Shown: positions 36,695 to 45,955, counted from the stretch's first letter. The stretch: DNA of 64,000 nt from Pseudomonas mandelii (GCF_900106065.1 NZ_LT629796.1:4371501-4435500), one strand, 5' to 3'. The notes: generated from the letters alone by a model not told the origin. Numbers and translations: made by a program.

Positions 36695-38521
36695 ATGAGC
36701 GACACGATTACCTGGGGCATGATGCTCCGCAAACTGCCTTCCATTGCCAAAGCCATTCCTCGGGTGGTGAAGGGCATGAAGGTTGCCAACGTCAAGGACC
36801 CGACCCAAGCGTGTGGCCTCGGCTGGACGTTCGAGCAAGCGACCTTGCGCAATCCCGATGGCCCCGCGTTGCTGCAAGGCGACGTGACGCTGAGTTATGC
36901 ACAGGTCAATCAGTGGGCCAATCGCATCGCCCATCACCTGATTACCCAGGGCATCCGCAAGGGTGATGTGGTGGCGGTTTTTCTCGAGAACCGTCCAGAA
37001 CTGCTGGTGACGATTCTGGCAGTGGCCAAGGTCGGCGCGATCAGTGCCTTGCTCAATACCTCGCAAACCCGCGACACCCTGGCCCACAGCCTGAACCTCG
37101 TGGCGCCTGCGGCGATCATTGTGGGCGAAGAACTGGTCCCGGCTTTCAGTGCCGTCCGCGAGCGGGTGTCGATCGAGCCGACGCGCACCTGGTTCGTCGC
37201 CGATCAAGACACCTATCGACATCCCGGCCATGCGCCCGACGGTTTCATCAACCTGATGAGCGCCAGCGCCCAGGCGTCCAGTGAAAATCCGGCCAGCAGC
37301 CAGCAGGTTTTCTTCGACGATCCTTGTTTCTATATCTACACCTCAGGCACCACCGGGTTGCCCAAGGCGGGCGTGTTCAAACACGGTCGCTGGATGCGCA
37401 GCTCGGCGAGCTTCGGCCAGATCGCCCTGAATATGCAGCCTGAGGATGTCGTCTATTGCACCTTGCCGCTGTATCACGCCACCGGGCTCTGCGTGTGTTG
37501 GGGGGCGGCGATCAGCGGCGCCGCAGGATTTGCCATCCGCCGCAAATTCAGCGCCAGCCAGTTCTGGAACGACGTGCGCAAATACCAGGCGACCACCCTT
37601 GGTTACGTCGGCGAATTATGCCGCTACCTGGTGGATCAACCACCCACGGCCGAGGACAGCAAACACCGCGTGAGCAAGATGATCGGCAATGGCCTGCGGC
37701 CCGGCGCCTGGCGCGAGTTCAAGACGCGCTTTGCGGTTGAGCACATTTGTGAGCTATACGCCGCCAGCGACGGCAATATCGGCTTCACCAACATCCTCAA
37801 CTTCGACAACACCATCGGTTTTTCCCTGATGGCCTGGGAGCTGGTGGCCTACGACCACGACAGCGGCCAGCCGATTCGTGACGCCAAGGGCTTCATGCGC
37901 AAAGTCGCCAAAGGCGAGCAGGGTCTGTTGTTGGCGAGAATCGACGACAAGGCGCCGCTGGACGGTTACACCGATCCGCAGAAGACTGAAAAAGTCGTGC
38001 TCCACGACGTGTTCACCCGGGGCGACCGTTACTTCAATACGGGCGATCTGCTGCGCAATATCGGTTTTGGCCATGCGCAGTTTGTTGATCGGTTGGGGGA
38101 CACCTATCGCTGGAAGGGTGAGAACGTCTCGACGACCGAGGTCGAGAACATCTTGCTGCAACACCCGAATATTTCAGAAGCCGTGGCGTATGGCGTGGAA
38201 ATCCTGAACACCAACGGACGTGCCGGCATGGCCGCGATCACGCCTGCCGAATCCTTGGCGACCCTGGATTTCAGCGAGTTACTGGCGTTTGCCCGCCAGC
38301 AGATGCCCGCGTATGCGGTGCCGCTTTTCCTGCGGGTGAAAGTGAAAATGGAAACCACCGGGACCTTCAAATACCAGAAGACCCGGCTCAAGGACGAAGC
38401 CTTCGACCCCGGCAAAACCGGCGATGACCCGATCTACGCCTGGCTGCCCGGCACCCAGACTTACGTGCAAGTCACCGACCAGATCCTGGCGGATATTCGC
38501 GGCGGCAAGTACCGCTATTGA
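36695..38521 (+). CDS. FATP-type long-chain acyl-CoA synthetase
   Basis: A 608-residue adenylate-forming enzyme. The AMP-binding P-loop YTSGTTGLPKA is at 215-225, with the later motifs YNTGDLLR-type (YFNTGDLL) and DRLGDTYRWKGENVSTTEVE. The N-terminal hydrophobic stretch and overall length match the fatty-acid transport protein branch, which activates very long or branched fatty acids, rather than FadD. ATG 36695 follows GGGAGC. It stands alone between a divergent gene and an ankyrin protein gene. Confidence 0.85.
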   Translation: MSDTITWGMMLRKLPSIAKAIPRVVKGMKVANVKDPTQACGLGWTFEQATLRNPDGPALLQGDVTLSYAQVNQWANRIAHHLITQGIRKGDVVAVFLENRPELLVTILAVAKVGAISALLNTSQTRDTLAHSLNLVAPAAIIVGEELVPAFSAVRERVSIEPTRTWFVADQDTYRHPGHAPDGFINLMSASAQASSENPASSQQVFFDDPCFYIYTSGTTGLPKAGVFKHGRWMRSSASFGQIALNMQPEDVVYCTLPLYHATGLCVCWGAAISGAAGFAIRRKFSASQFWNDVRKYQATTLGYVGELCRYLVDQPPTAEDSKHRVSKMIGNGLRPGAWREFKTRFAVEHICELYAASDGNIGFTNILNFDNTIGFSLMAWELVAYDHDSGQPIRDAKGFMRKVAKGEQGLLLARIDDKAPLDGYTDPQKTEKVVLHDVFTRGDRYFNTGDLLRNIGFGHAQFVDRLGDTYRWKGENVSTTEVENILLQHPNISEAVAYGVEILNTNGRAGMAAITPAESLATLDFSELLAFARQQMPAYAVPLFLRVKVKMETTGTFKYQKTRLKDEAFDPGKTGDDPIYAWLPGTQTYVQVTDQILADIRGGKYRY

Positions 38522-38617
38522 ATGTGGCTATGGCGGCTCTTGAGAAAAAAGAAGTGACAGCCTTGGGCCTGCTCGGGAAACTGTCGGCTTTCCGAATGAC
38601 AGACAGTGGAGTCCCCG

Positions 38618-39136
38618 ATGTCAGACCAAAGCCGCCAGATGACCCCCGAAGAAGCCGCTGAATTTGCCGAACAGGTATTCAACAAGGCACGCGAGGGCGA
38701 TGCGGCCATGATGGCTGCGTTGCTGACCAAAGGCCTGCCGCCGAACCTGCGCAACCACAAGGGCGACACCTTGCTGATGCTCGCCGCCTACCACGGCCAC
38801 GTGGAGACGGTGAAAGTGCTGCTGGAACACAAGGCCGACCCGGAAATCCGCAACGACAACGGCCAGAGCCCGATTGCCGGCGCCGCGTTCAAGGGCGACC
38901 TGGCGGTGGTCAAGGCGTTGGTCGAGGGTGGCGCACAAGTGGAAGGCTCATCCTTCGACGGCCGCACCGCGCTGATGATGGCGGCGATGTTCAACCGCGT
39001 TGAAATCGTCGATTACCTGATCAGCAAAGGCGCCGATCCGAAAGCCAAGGATGCCAATGGCGTCACCGCGCTGGACGCCGCGAAAACCATGGGCGCGGTC
39101 GATACCACCGCGCAGTTGCAAAAATTGCTGGCCTGA
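38618..39136 (+). CDS. ankyrin-repeat protein
   Basis: 172 residues from ATG 38618 (GTGGAG upstream). Residues 45-165 hold four ankyrin repeats (for example GDTLLMLAAYHGHVETVKVLL and GRTALMMAAMFNRVEIVDYLI), a protein-protein interaction scaffold. No signal peptide; cytoplasmic. The partner is unknown. Confidence 0.88.
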   Translation: MSDQSRQMTPEEAAEFAEQVFNKAREGDAAMMAALLTKGLPPNLRNHKGDTLLMLAAYHGHVETVKVLLEHKADPEIRNDNGQSPIAGAAFKGDLAVVKALVEGGAQVEGSSFDGRTALMMAAMFNRVEIVDYLISKGADPKAKDANGVTALDAAKTMGAVDTTAQLQKLLA

Positions 39137-39170
39137 ATACGCACGCTCCCCTGTGGTATCGAGGCTTTTA

Positions 39171-39299
39171 TGGCGAGGGAGCTTGCTCCCGCGGGGCTGC
39201 GAAGCGGCCCCAAAACCATTCACCGCAGTAGATCAGGTCGACCGCTTTCACCTGATTGACGACTGCTTTGCAGCCGAGCGGGAGCAAGCGCCCTCGCCA
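39171..39299. repeat. REP doublet (GGCGAGGGAGCTTGCTCCCG family)
   Basis: Inverted arms TGGCGAGGGAGCTTGCTCCCG and CGGGAGCAAGCGCCCTCGCCA; the inner loop also contains paired GTAGATCAGGT...ACCTGATTGAC segments. A third REP sequence family in the window. Confidence 0.8.
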
Positions 39300-39382
39300 C
39301 GCAGTTTTGGTCTGTTCGGTAACTCTCTCCGAATGCGCTATCCTTCGCGCCCTCAAAATTCACTCGCTACAGGATCCGCCCC

Positions 39383-39913
39383 ATGAAAGCCGCACTCGTC
39401 GAACTCATCACTAAAATCAGCTCCGGGTGCATGAGCGATGACGAAATCCTGAAAGTCGCTGACGAAGCGGCTCAGGCCTACGCCGATCCCGAGGCTTTTC
39501 TGACGGCCAATCCGGATATCAACTACGACGACTCCTTCCCGATTCCACTGGGCGAGTGGGTTGTAGTGGGCAGCCTGCCCGAAACCGTGCTGTTCCAGGC
39601 CGACACCTACGTCGACCTGTTCGCCCAGATCGTCGCCTCGTTCGGCCCCGGCGTTGATTTCAACATCAAACCCAAGCAACTGGCCAAGACCGAAGCCCTG
39701 ACAGCGCTCAACCGCATTCAGGTGCAGATGGGTAGCATGAACAAGGAAAACGGCGGTTACACGCTGATGAACTTCAGCCAGTTGCTCGACGACGAACTGC
39801 AAGTGGTGCTGGTCTACGGCAACGACGTACCGCGCGTGCTCGAGTTGTGCGCGCAAGTGGGTATCACCGCCGCGCCATCGCTCGAAGCCCTGAAAATAGC
39901 GGTCCACGTTTAA
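39383..39913 (+). CDS. conserved hypothetical protein
   Basis: A 176-residue soluble, acidic protein (MKAALVELITKISS...) with a short Gly-Glu-Trp segment (PIPLGEWVVVGSLPETVLFQAD) and no recognisable catalytic motif, signal peptide or membrane helix. I do not know the family. The ATG follows a GGATCC stretch with weak ribosome-site character. Confidence 0.65.
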   Translation: MKAALVELITKISSGCMSDDEILKVADEAAQAYADPEAFLTANPDINYDDSFPIPLGEWVVVGSLPETVLFQADTYVDLFAQIVASFGPGVDFNIKPKQLAKTEALTALNRIQVQMGSMNKENGGYTLMNFSQLLDDELQVVLVYGNDVPRVLELCAQVGITAAPSLEALKIAVHV

Positions 39914-39977
39914 AAAACGGAACCCTCGCAAGGCCCGGCTATCCTAAGAGTGCACACCACTCTTAGGGAGCGACACC

Positions 39978-40169
39978 ATGGGTTCCACGTTCAATGGCCT
40001 GATCGGCCTGATTATTCTTGTCCTGGACATTTGGGCAATCATCAACGTGCTCAAAAGTGGCGCTGACACAGGGATGAAAATCATCTGGGTGCTGCTGATT
40101 CTGCTGCTGCCTGTCCTGGGCCTGATCATCTGGGCTATCGCCGGGCCCCGGGGCAATGTGCGGATCTGA
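39978..40169 (+). CDS. PLDc_N-type small membrane protein
   Basis: 63 residues with two hydrophobic helices (about 7-25 and 34-53) and the PLDc_N-like pattern LDIWAIINVLKS...KIIWVLLILLLPVLGLIIWAIAGPR. Proteins of this kind are the detached N-terminal membrane hairpin of cardiolipin synthase-like proteins. TTAGGGAGCGACACC precedes the ATG. Function unknown. Confidence 0.8.
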   Translation: MGSTFNGLIGLIILVLDIWAIINVLKSGADTGMKIIWVLLILLLPVLGLIIWAIAGPRGNVRI

Positions 40170-40185
40170 CCCCAACACCGCCCCC

Positions 40186-40278
40186 CTGTAGGAGCGAGGC
40201 TTGCCCGCGAAAAACGATTAAACGGTTTAACAGAGAGACCGAGTTATCGTTCTTCGCGGGCAAGCCTCGCTCCTACAG
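40186..40278. repeat. REP doublet (GTAGGAGCGAGGCTTGCCCGCGAA family)
   Basis: Inverted arms of about 27 bases flanking a loop between the PLDc_N gene and speE. Confidence 0.85.
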
Positions 40279-40416
40279 GTATGTGGGCGTCAGAAGGTTC
40301 GACCTGTCATCTTCCGCAACGTAGAATGCGCGCCTTTCCCGGTTAATCGAGCCGATCGATTGGCCATCATGGGCGGGTAACCGTCCGTTGCCACCGCATT
40401 CATCGGAGCACTTCCC

Positions 40417-41292
40417 ATGAGCAACATCACCACCAGCGAATACCTGGAAACCCTCTACGAAGGCTACGGCCAGCGTTTTCGCATGGAAAAACTGCTGCAC
40501 GAAGTGCGCACCGAACACCAGCACCTGGTGATTTTCGAGAACCCGCGCATGGGCCGGGTCATGGCGCTGGACGGCGTGATCCAGACCACCGAGGCCGACG
40601 AATTCATCTACCACGAGATGCTCACCCACGTGCCGATCCTGGCGCATGGCGCCGCCAGACGTGTACTGATTATCGGTGGCGGCGACGGCGGCATGCTGCG
40701 TGAAGTGGCCAAGCACCGCAGCATCGAGCACATCACCATGGTCGAGATCGACGGCACCGTGGTCGACATGTGCAAGGAATTCCTGCCGAACCACTCCAAG
40801 GGTGCGTTCGATGATCCCCGCCTGAATCTGGTAATCGATGACGGCATGCGTTTCGTCGCCACCACCACCGAAAAATTCGACGTGATCATTTCCGATTCCA
40901 CTGACCCGATCGGTCCGGGTGAAGTGCTGTTCTCCGAAAACTTCTACCAGGCCTGCCGTCGCTGCCTGAACGAGGGCGGCATTCTGGTCACGCAGAACGG
41001 CACGCCGTTCATGCAGATCGAAGAAGTCAAAACCACTGCGGGTCGCCTGCGCAGTCTGTTCCCGGACTGGCACTTCTATCAGGCCGCGGTGCCGACCTAC
41101 ATCGGCGGCTCGATGACCTTTGCCTGGGGGGCGACCAACACCGCCTATCGCAAGTTGTCCCGCGAAACCCTGCAACAGCGTTTCGCCGGCAGCGGCATCA
41201 TCACCCGCTACTACAACCCGGAAATCCACATCGGCGCCTTCGCCTTGCCGCAATACGTGCTGCAAGCGATCAACAAGCCAAGCAACGACTAA
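40417..41292 (+). CDS. speE: polyamine aminopropyltransferase (spermidine synthase)
   Basis: A 291-residue SpeE, which transfers an aminopropyl group from decarboxylated AdoMet to putrescine. The nucleotide motif [10 protein letters not shown] starts at residue 87 and the catalytic loop [11 protein letters not shown] begins near 159 (Asp160). ATG 40417 follows GGAGCA. It may have its own promoter given the REP element and about 250 bases of upstream space. speD is not in this window. Confidence 0.95.
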   Translation: MSNITTSEYLETLYEGYGQRFRMEKLLHEVRTEHQHLVIFENPRMGRVMALDGVIQTTEADEFIYHEMLTHVPILAHGAARRVLIIGGGDGGMLREVAKHRSIEHITMVEIDGTVVDMCKEFLPNHSKGAFDDPRLNLVIDDGMRFVATTTEKFDVIISDSTDPIGPGEVLFSENFYQACRRCLNEGGILVTQNGTPFMQIEEVKTTAGRLRSLFPDWHFYQAAVPTYIGGSMTFAWGATNTAYRKLSRETLQQRFAGSGIITRYYNPEIHIGAFALPQYVLQAINKPSND

Positions 41293-41315
41293 ACTGAAGA
41301 TGTACGCATAACCCC

Positions 41316-41357
41316 TTGCAGGAGCGAAGCTTGCTCGCGAAAGCTTCGCTCCTGCAG
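41316..41357. repeat. compact REP hairpin after speE
   Basis: TTGCAGGAGCGAAGCTT and AAGCTTCGCTCCTGCAGG arms with only a short GCTCGCGA loop, consistent with two REP cores brought close together. Confidence 0.75.
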
Positions 41358-41467
41358 GTTCCTGTATGTTTTTCATACCTGCATGCGGTAATCCGTTTGA
41401 ACGATCACTCAGGCCAAAAGTCCAGATGGATGTAAGCCCATTTGCGGGTTTGTTCGAGGAGGCACTG

Positions 41468-41701
41468 ATGCAAAAGTGGAAAATCACTTTCGTGGATGAT
41501 CACGGTGAAACAGTCGATGAAGTCTTTGAGTGCGACAAGTGCCCGGATAACGAGCAAGCCGCGAAACTCATCAAAGGCCGGCTCCTTCCTGTCGCCGCTG
41601 AACTGGATCTGAATGATCTGGAAGGGCGAACCGCTGATGCCAGCGTAAAAAATCTCAAAGCGCAGAACAGCATTCAAATCCTCGACATCACGCCAATCTG
41701 A
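41468..41701 (+). CDS. small hypothetical protein
   Basis: 77 residues, ATG 41468 with strong GAGGAGG upstream, chosen over the longer open frame from 41366. The N-terminus MQKWKITFVDDHGETVDEVFECDKCPD contains a CxxC pair (CDKC), but no other zinc motif. Soluble and acidic; family not recognised. Confidence 0.6.
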   Translation: MQKWKITFVDDHGETVDEVFECDKCPDNEQAAKLIKGRLLPVAAELDLNDLEGRTADASVKNLKAQNSIQILDITPI

Positions 41702-41915
41702 ACAACACCTGTCTCATTCTTATCCAGGCCTTGGCAGCGCCTCCGTCTTGGGGCTACTCTGCAATCGAGATCAGCGAACGGATCGCTAAGGTCTGGACTT
41801 GTCAGCTACATGCTTGCTTCCCACCGGCGACCTGGTTGCCGCATCGCTCGCACCAATCGGTTGCGCGTGCCGGGAATACGGAAAGTCTATCCATCATGAT
41901 TGAGGGGGACGTTTC

Positions 41916-42257
41916 ATGAGCACAGCCTATCAAGAAGACATCAGCAGCAGCGTGTTGCGCCGCATGAAAGAAGGCGGTTTCGATTTTTCACGGTTCCATC
42001 CCATCGAGTTCTACGCCATTTTCCCGGACGAGGAGCGGGCACGCAGGGCGGCAGGGCAATACAAAGGTGAATCCTTGAACGCGCAAATCAGTGTGCGCGA
42101 TGACGGCGCATGGGCGCTCGAACTGAGCAAAGTCATGTACGCCACCTACGATGATATCGGCGATTTCGAACAGGGTTTCGAGGCGGTGGTTGAGCCTCTG
42201 GGCGGCATCCTCGAAGGGTGGGGCGTCAAGCAGGAAATACGAGGGCGTCTCGCATAA
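41916..42257 (+). CDS. RraB-like ribonuclease E inhibitor family protein
   Basis: A 113-residue protein resembling RraB (regulator of RNase E activity B) by length and by the pattern HPIEFYAIFPDEERARRAA, followed by DDGAWALELSKVMYATYDDIGDFEQGF and a final GGILEGWGVKQE. RraB binds RNase E and slows RNA decay in E. coli; whether that applies here is inferred. A GGGGGACG ribosome site precedes the ATG. Confidence 0.7.
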   Translation: MSTAYQEDISSSVLRRMKEGGFDFSRFHPIEFYAIFPDEERARRAAGQYKGESLNAQISVRDDGAWALELSKVMYATYDDIGDFEQGFEAVVEPLGGILEGWGVKQEIRGRLA

Positions 42258-42362
42258 CGTTATGAACAGTGACAACGCTCAGCAACGGCTGACCTTCGGG
42301 TTGGCCGTTTTCGTTTGTGGCATCCGCCCCTTGGCAAAACCCTGAAACAAGAATCCCGAGGC

Positions 42363-42386
42363 AAAAAAAACCGCCTGAGCAGGCGG
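42363..42386 (-). terminator. orphan rho-independent terminator facing left
   Basis: CCGCCTG-A-GCAGGCGG type hairpin preceded by eight A residues, so the T tail is on the minus strand. No minus-strand gene lies to its right within this gap. Confidence 0.6.
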
Positions 42387-42533
42387 CTAAAGGGAAGTTC
42401 GGTCAGGTTTTGCAGCGGATGCGCGGATTATCCGCACCGCCGGCCGGGCAGTGAAATCAACTCTGACTATGCTGGTGATAGGTGACAACGTCGCCTTGCA
42501 ATGAAGCGGGGGCGATCAGCGTGGGGCGTTTGC

Positions 42534-42550
42534 TGCACAGGATTGGTGCG
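42534..42550. promoter_or_regulatory. NtrC-like enhancer site
   Basis: TGCACAGGATTGGTGCG matches the 17-base NtrC consensus TGCACC-N4-TGGTGCA at all but two fixed positions. Its centre is about 86 bases upstream of the start site expected from the RpoN promoter. Confidence 0.6.
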
Positions 42551-42601
42551 GTGCAAACGGCGTGATTCTCCAACTGATTGATAACAAAGCGTTTCTGCCG
42601 A

Positions 42602-42616
42602 TGGCACGGGCCTTGC
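42602..42616 (+). promoter_or_regulatory. RpoN (sigma-54) -24/-12 promoter
   Basis: TGGCACGGGCCTTGC, with GG at 42603-42604 and GC at 42615-42616 separated by exactly ten bases. It lies 34 bases upstream of the ATP-grasp ATG, leaving a leader of roughly 20 bases. Confidence 0.75.
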
Positions 42617-42650
42617 GATGCCTAGATGTCCGGGTGACAAGGAGTACGGC

Positions 42651-44060
42651 ATGATCCGCACCTATTTTGATGAGATGTACGATGCCGGCGGCCAGGTCCG
42701 CCCGCATTATCGGGAGTTTGCCCGTTGGCTGGCCGAGACGCCTGACGAGCTCTTGGCACAACGGCGACGCGAGGCCGATCTGTTATTTCATCGCGCCGGG
42801 ATTACCTTCACGCTCTACGGTGATGAGCAGGGGACAGAGCGCCTGATTCCCTTCGATACCATCCCGCGCAGCATCCCCGCCAGTGAATGGCGGATCGTCG
42901 AGCGCGGCTGTATCCAGCGGGTCAAGGCGTTGAACATGTTCCTCGCCGACCTCTACCACGAGCAGCGCATCATCAAGGCCGGCATCATTCCGGCCGAGCA
43001 GGTGCTGGCCAACGAGCAATACCAGCTGGCGATGCAAGGGCTCGATCTGCACCGCGATATCTATTCGCACATTTCCGGTGTCGATCTGGTACGCGATGGC
43101 GACGGCACGTACTACGTGCTCGAAGACAACCTGCGTACACCCAGCGGCGTGAGCTACATGCTCGAAGACCGCAAGATGATGATGCGACTGTTTCCCGAGT
43201 TGTTCTCGGCCCAGCGCATCGCGCCGATCGACCACTATCCGAACCTGCTGCTCGACACTCTGAAAAGCTCCAGCCCGATCGATAATCCGAGCGTGGTGGT
43301 GCTGACGCCGGGTCGCTTCAACAGCGCGTTTTTCGAGCACGCCTTTTTGGCGCGAGAGATGGGCGTGGAGCTGGTGGAAGGCGCGGACCTGTTCGTGCGC
43401 GACGACAAGGTGTTCATGCGCACCACGGACGGGCCGAAGGCGGTCGACGTGATTTACCGTCGCCTCGACGATGCATTCCTCGACCCGCTGGCGTTCAACC
43501 CGGACTCGATGCTTGGCGTTCCAGGGCTGCTGTCGTCCTACCGAACCGGCAACGTGGTGCTGGCGAATGCCATCGGCACCGGGGTCGCGGACGACAAATC
43601 GGTGTATCCGTTTGTCACGGACATGATCCGTTTCTACCTGGACGAAGAGCCGATCCTGAAGAACGTGCCGACGTTCCAGTGTCGCAATCCTTCTGAACTG
43701 TCCCACGTGCTGGCCAATCTTCCAGACCTGGTGGTCAAGGAAACCCAGGGCTCCGGCGGTTACGGAATGCTGGTGGGGCCGGCGGCGACCGCGGCGGAAA
43801 TCGAGTCGTTCCGCGCGCGGATCAAAGCCAAGCCTCATGCGTATATCGCGCAACCGACGTTGTCCCTGTCGACCTGTCCGACCTTTGTCGAAAACGGCAT
43901 TGCGCCACGCCATATCGACCTGCGTCCGTTTGTATTGTCTGGCCGTGAAACCCGGGTTGTGCCCGGCGGTTTGACCCGTGTGGCCCTGCGTGAAGGCTCT
44001 CTGGTGGTGAATTCTTCCCAGGGCGGCGGAACCAAGGACACCTGGGTGGTCGAGGATTGA
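42651..44060 (+). CDS. circularly permuted ATP-grasp protein (peptide/amide ligase type)
   Basis: A 469-residue member of the circularly permuted ATP-grasp group (DUF404/DUF407 type). Recognisable segments are the N-terminal FDEMYDAGGQVRPHYREFARWL, the VEGADLFVRDDKVFMRTTDGPKAVDVIYRRLDDAFLDPL core and the nucleotide loop VVKETQGSGGYGMLVGP. ATP-grasp enzymes join a carboxylate to an amine through acyl phosphate. AAGGAG precedes ATG 42651. Genes of this family travel with alpha-E and transglutaminase genes, as here, and are thought to form and process an amide-linked peptide product; the product is unknown. Confidence 0.88.
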   Translation: MIRTYFDEMYDAGGQVRPHYREFARWLAETPDELLAQRRREADLLFHRAGITFTLYGDEQGTERLIPFDTIPRSIPASEWRIVERGCIQRVKALNMFLADLYHEQRIIKAGIIPAEQVLANEQYQLAMQGLDLHRDIYSHISGVDLVRDGDGTYYVLEDNLRTPSGVSYMLEDRKMMMRLFPELFSAQRIAPIDHYPNLLLDTLKSSSPIDNPSVVVLTPGRFNSAFFEHAFLAREMGVELVEGADLFVRDDKVFMRTTDGPKAVDVIYRRLDDAFLDPLAFNPDSMLGVPGLLSSYRTGNVVLANAIGTGVADDKSVYPFVTDMIRFYLDEEPILKNVPTFQCRNPSELSHVLANLPDLVVKETQGSGGYGMLVGPAATAAEIESFRARIKAKPHAYIAQPTLSLSTCPTFVENGIAPRHIDLRPFVLSGRETRVVPGGLTRVALREGSLVVNSSQGGGTKDTWVVED

Positions 44061-44072
44061 AGGAAGCCTGCC

Positions 44073-45023
44073 ATGTTAAGTAGAACTGCCTCGGATTTGT
44101 ATTGGATGTCGCGTTACCTGGAGCGGGCGGAAAACCTCGCACGGATGCTCGACATCAGTTATTCGCTGTCGCTGATGCCGCAGGACGGTCGCGGTGACGG
44201 TCTGCACGAACTGGCCATGCCGCTGCTGATTACCGGCACCCTGGACGATTACCTGGAGCGCCACGGTGATTTGCACGCCGAGCGGCTGCTGCATTTCTTC
44301 GCACTGGACGCGGCCAATCCGGCGAGCATCTACAGCTGCCTGGGCGCGGCGCGGGCCAGTGCCCATGCGGTGCGTGGGCGAATCACCGCCGACATGTGGG
44401 AAAACATCAATGCCACTTGGCTGGAAATTCGCGGGATCGCCGAGCAAGGCCTGAGTCGCTACGGCATGAGCCGTTTTTGCGAGTGGATCAAGGAACGTTC
44501 CCACCTGTTCCGTGGCGCGTCCTACGGCACGATCATGCGTAACGATGCGTTCCGCTTCATTCGCCTGGGGACGTTTATCGAACGGGCCGACAACACGTTG
44601 CGCCTGCTCGACGCCCGCTACGAAATGGCCGGCGATCAGGCCGAAGCGGTCAGCGACGGCACTGCTCACGCGTATTACCAGTGGAGCGCGTTGTTGCGGG
44701 CGTTGTCGTCGTTCGAGGCCTACACCGAGATCTATCGCGATGCACCCGGTGCCCGGCATGTGGCCGAGTTGCTGTTGCTGCGCGCCGATGTGCCACGTTC
44801 CCTGCGTGCCTGCACCGAAGAAATCGACCAGATCCTTGCCCAGTTGCCGGGGGCCAATGGCCGTCCCGCGCAACGTCTGGCGGCGGAGATGGACGCGCGC
44901 CTGCGCTACACCGGCATCAACGAAATTCTCGACGAAGGCCTGCACGCCTGGCTGACCGAATTCATCCCGCTGGTGCGCCAGTTGGGTAACGCCATTCACA
45001 GTTCCTACCTGGAGGCTGCATGA
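44073..45023 (+). CDS. alpha-E domain protein
   Basis: A 316-residue, almost wholly helical protein of the alpha-E family. The typical N-terminus is MLSRTASDLYWMSRYLERAENLARML, with a later AFRFIRLGTFIERADNTLRLLDARY. No enzymatic motif is known for the family; it always accompanies permuted ATP-grasp genes. It starts 12 bases after the ATP-grasp stop, and its own stop overlaps the transglutaminase ATG by four bases. Confidence 0.92.
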   Translation: MLSRTASDLYWMSRYLERAENLARMLDISYSLSLMPQDGRGDGLHELAMPLLITGTLDDYLERHGDLHAERLLHFFALDAANPASIYSCLGAARASAHAVRGRITADMWENINATWLEIRGIAEQGLSRYGMSRFCEWIKERSHLFRGASYGTIMRNDAFRFIRLGTFIERADNTLRLLDARYEMAGDQAEAVSDGTAHAYYQWSALLRALSSFEAYTEIYRDAPGARHVAELLLLRADVPRSLRACTEEIDQILAQLPGANGRPAQRLAAEMDARLRYTGINEILDEGLHAWLTEFIPLVRQLGNAIHSSYLEAA

Positions 45024-45835
45024 GACTTTCCATTAGCCACGAAACCACCTATCACTACGAAGATCAGGTGCGGGCGAGCATCCAGTACCTGCGACTGACA
45101 CCCCACGACAGCGAGCGTCAGCATGTGCTCAGCTGGCAACTCGACCTGCCGCGCCCGGTACGCGCGCAACTCGATCCGTTCGGCAACATCCTGCATGTGC
45201 TGACCATGGACGAACCCCACGAGGCGATCATCATCGGCGCCCGTGGCCAGGTGGACATCGACGAGCTGCGCGAAGCCGAACATGAAAGCCAGTCGGCACT
45301 GCCGTTCCTGCGCTTCACGCGCCTGACCGAAGCCGACGAAGCCCTGCGTGCGTTCGCGGAAAAGGAATGCAAAAAACGCCGGGATCGCACGGCGTTGATC
45401 GACTTGATGCATGGCCTCAATTCGCACATGACCTACACGCCGGGCTCCACCGAAGTGGACACCAGCGCCGCCCAGGCCTTCGCCGGGCGTTCCGGTGTCT
45501 GTCAGGACCACACGCACGCGTTTCTCGCGTGCGCCCGCAGCCTGGGCATTCCGTCACGTTATGTGTCGGGGTATTTGTACAGCGAGAATAGCGAACACCT
45601 GGCCAGTCACGCCTGGGCCGAAGCCTGGCTCGATGACGCTTGGTACAGCTTCGATGTGACCAATGAATTGGCCCGGCCGGAACGGCATTTGAAACTGGCG
45701 GTGGGCTTGGATTACCTGGATGCCTGCCCTGTACGCGGGATGCGCCGGGGCGGTGGGTGTGAGCAAATGCACGCGAAGGTGTTTGTTTCGCCGACGCCGA
45801 TGCCAGCGCCGATTATCTCCGTTCAGCAGCAATAA
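45020..45835 (+). CDS. transglutaminase-like cysteine peptidase
   Basis: A 271-residue cytoplasmic transglutaminase-fold protein. The bacterial N-terminal domain (MRLSISHETTYHYEDQVRASIQYLRLTPHDS) is followed by the catalytic triad: Cys161 in GVCQDHTH, His197 in SHAWAE and Asp212 in SFDVTN. Such enzymes cleave or form amide bonds, here probably on the product of the upstream ligase. Third gene of the predicted RpoN/NtrC operon. Confidence 0.92.
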   Translation: MRLSISHETTYHYEDQVRASIQYLRLTPHDSERQHVLSWQLDLPRPVRAQLDPFGNILHVLTMDEPHEAIIIGARGQVDIDELREAEHESQSALPFLRFTRLTEADEALRAFAEKECKKRRDRTALIDLMHGLNSHMTYTPGSTEVDTSAAQAFAGRSGVCQDHTHAFLACARSLGIPSRYVSGYLYSENSEHLASHAWAEAWLDDAWYSFDVTNELARPERHLKLAVGLDYLDACPVRGMRRGGGCEQMHAKVFVSPTPMPAPIISVQQQ

Positions 45836-45853
45836 CCGGAACACCACGGCCCC

Positions 45854-45948
45854 CTTGCAGGAGCGAGGCTTGCCCGCGAAGGCGTACTGTCATTCACATT
45901 GATGTCGACTGACACTACGCCTTCGCGGGCAAGCCTCGCTCCTACAGG
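45854..45948. repeat. REP doublet (GTAGGAGCGAGGCTTGCCCGCGAA family)
   Basis: Arms of about 35 bases, near-perfect inverted repeats, between the converging transglutaminase and cytochrome genes. Confidence 0.85.
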
Positions 45949-45955
45949 GAATGGA

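Larger units (their letters stand above)
42258..42650. other. intergenic region with orphan leftward terminator and sigma-54 promoter
   Basis: 393 bases without a gene. It contains a leftward-facing hairpin at 42363, an NtrC-like site at 42534 and an RpoN promoter at 42602, listed separately. The rest shows no convincing coding potential. Confidence 0.5.

Noticed and set aside
41731..41919. A 62-codon plus-strand open frame before the RraB-like gene
   Set aside because: No ribosome site and odd residue composition; it overlaps the start region of the next gene without coupling.
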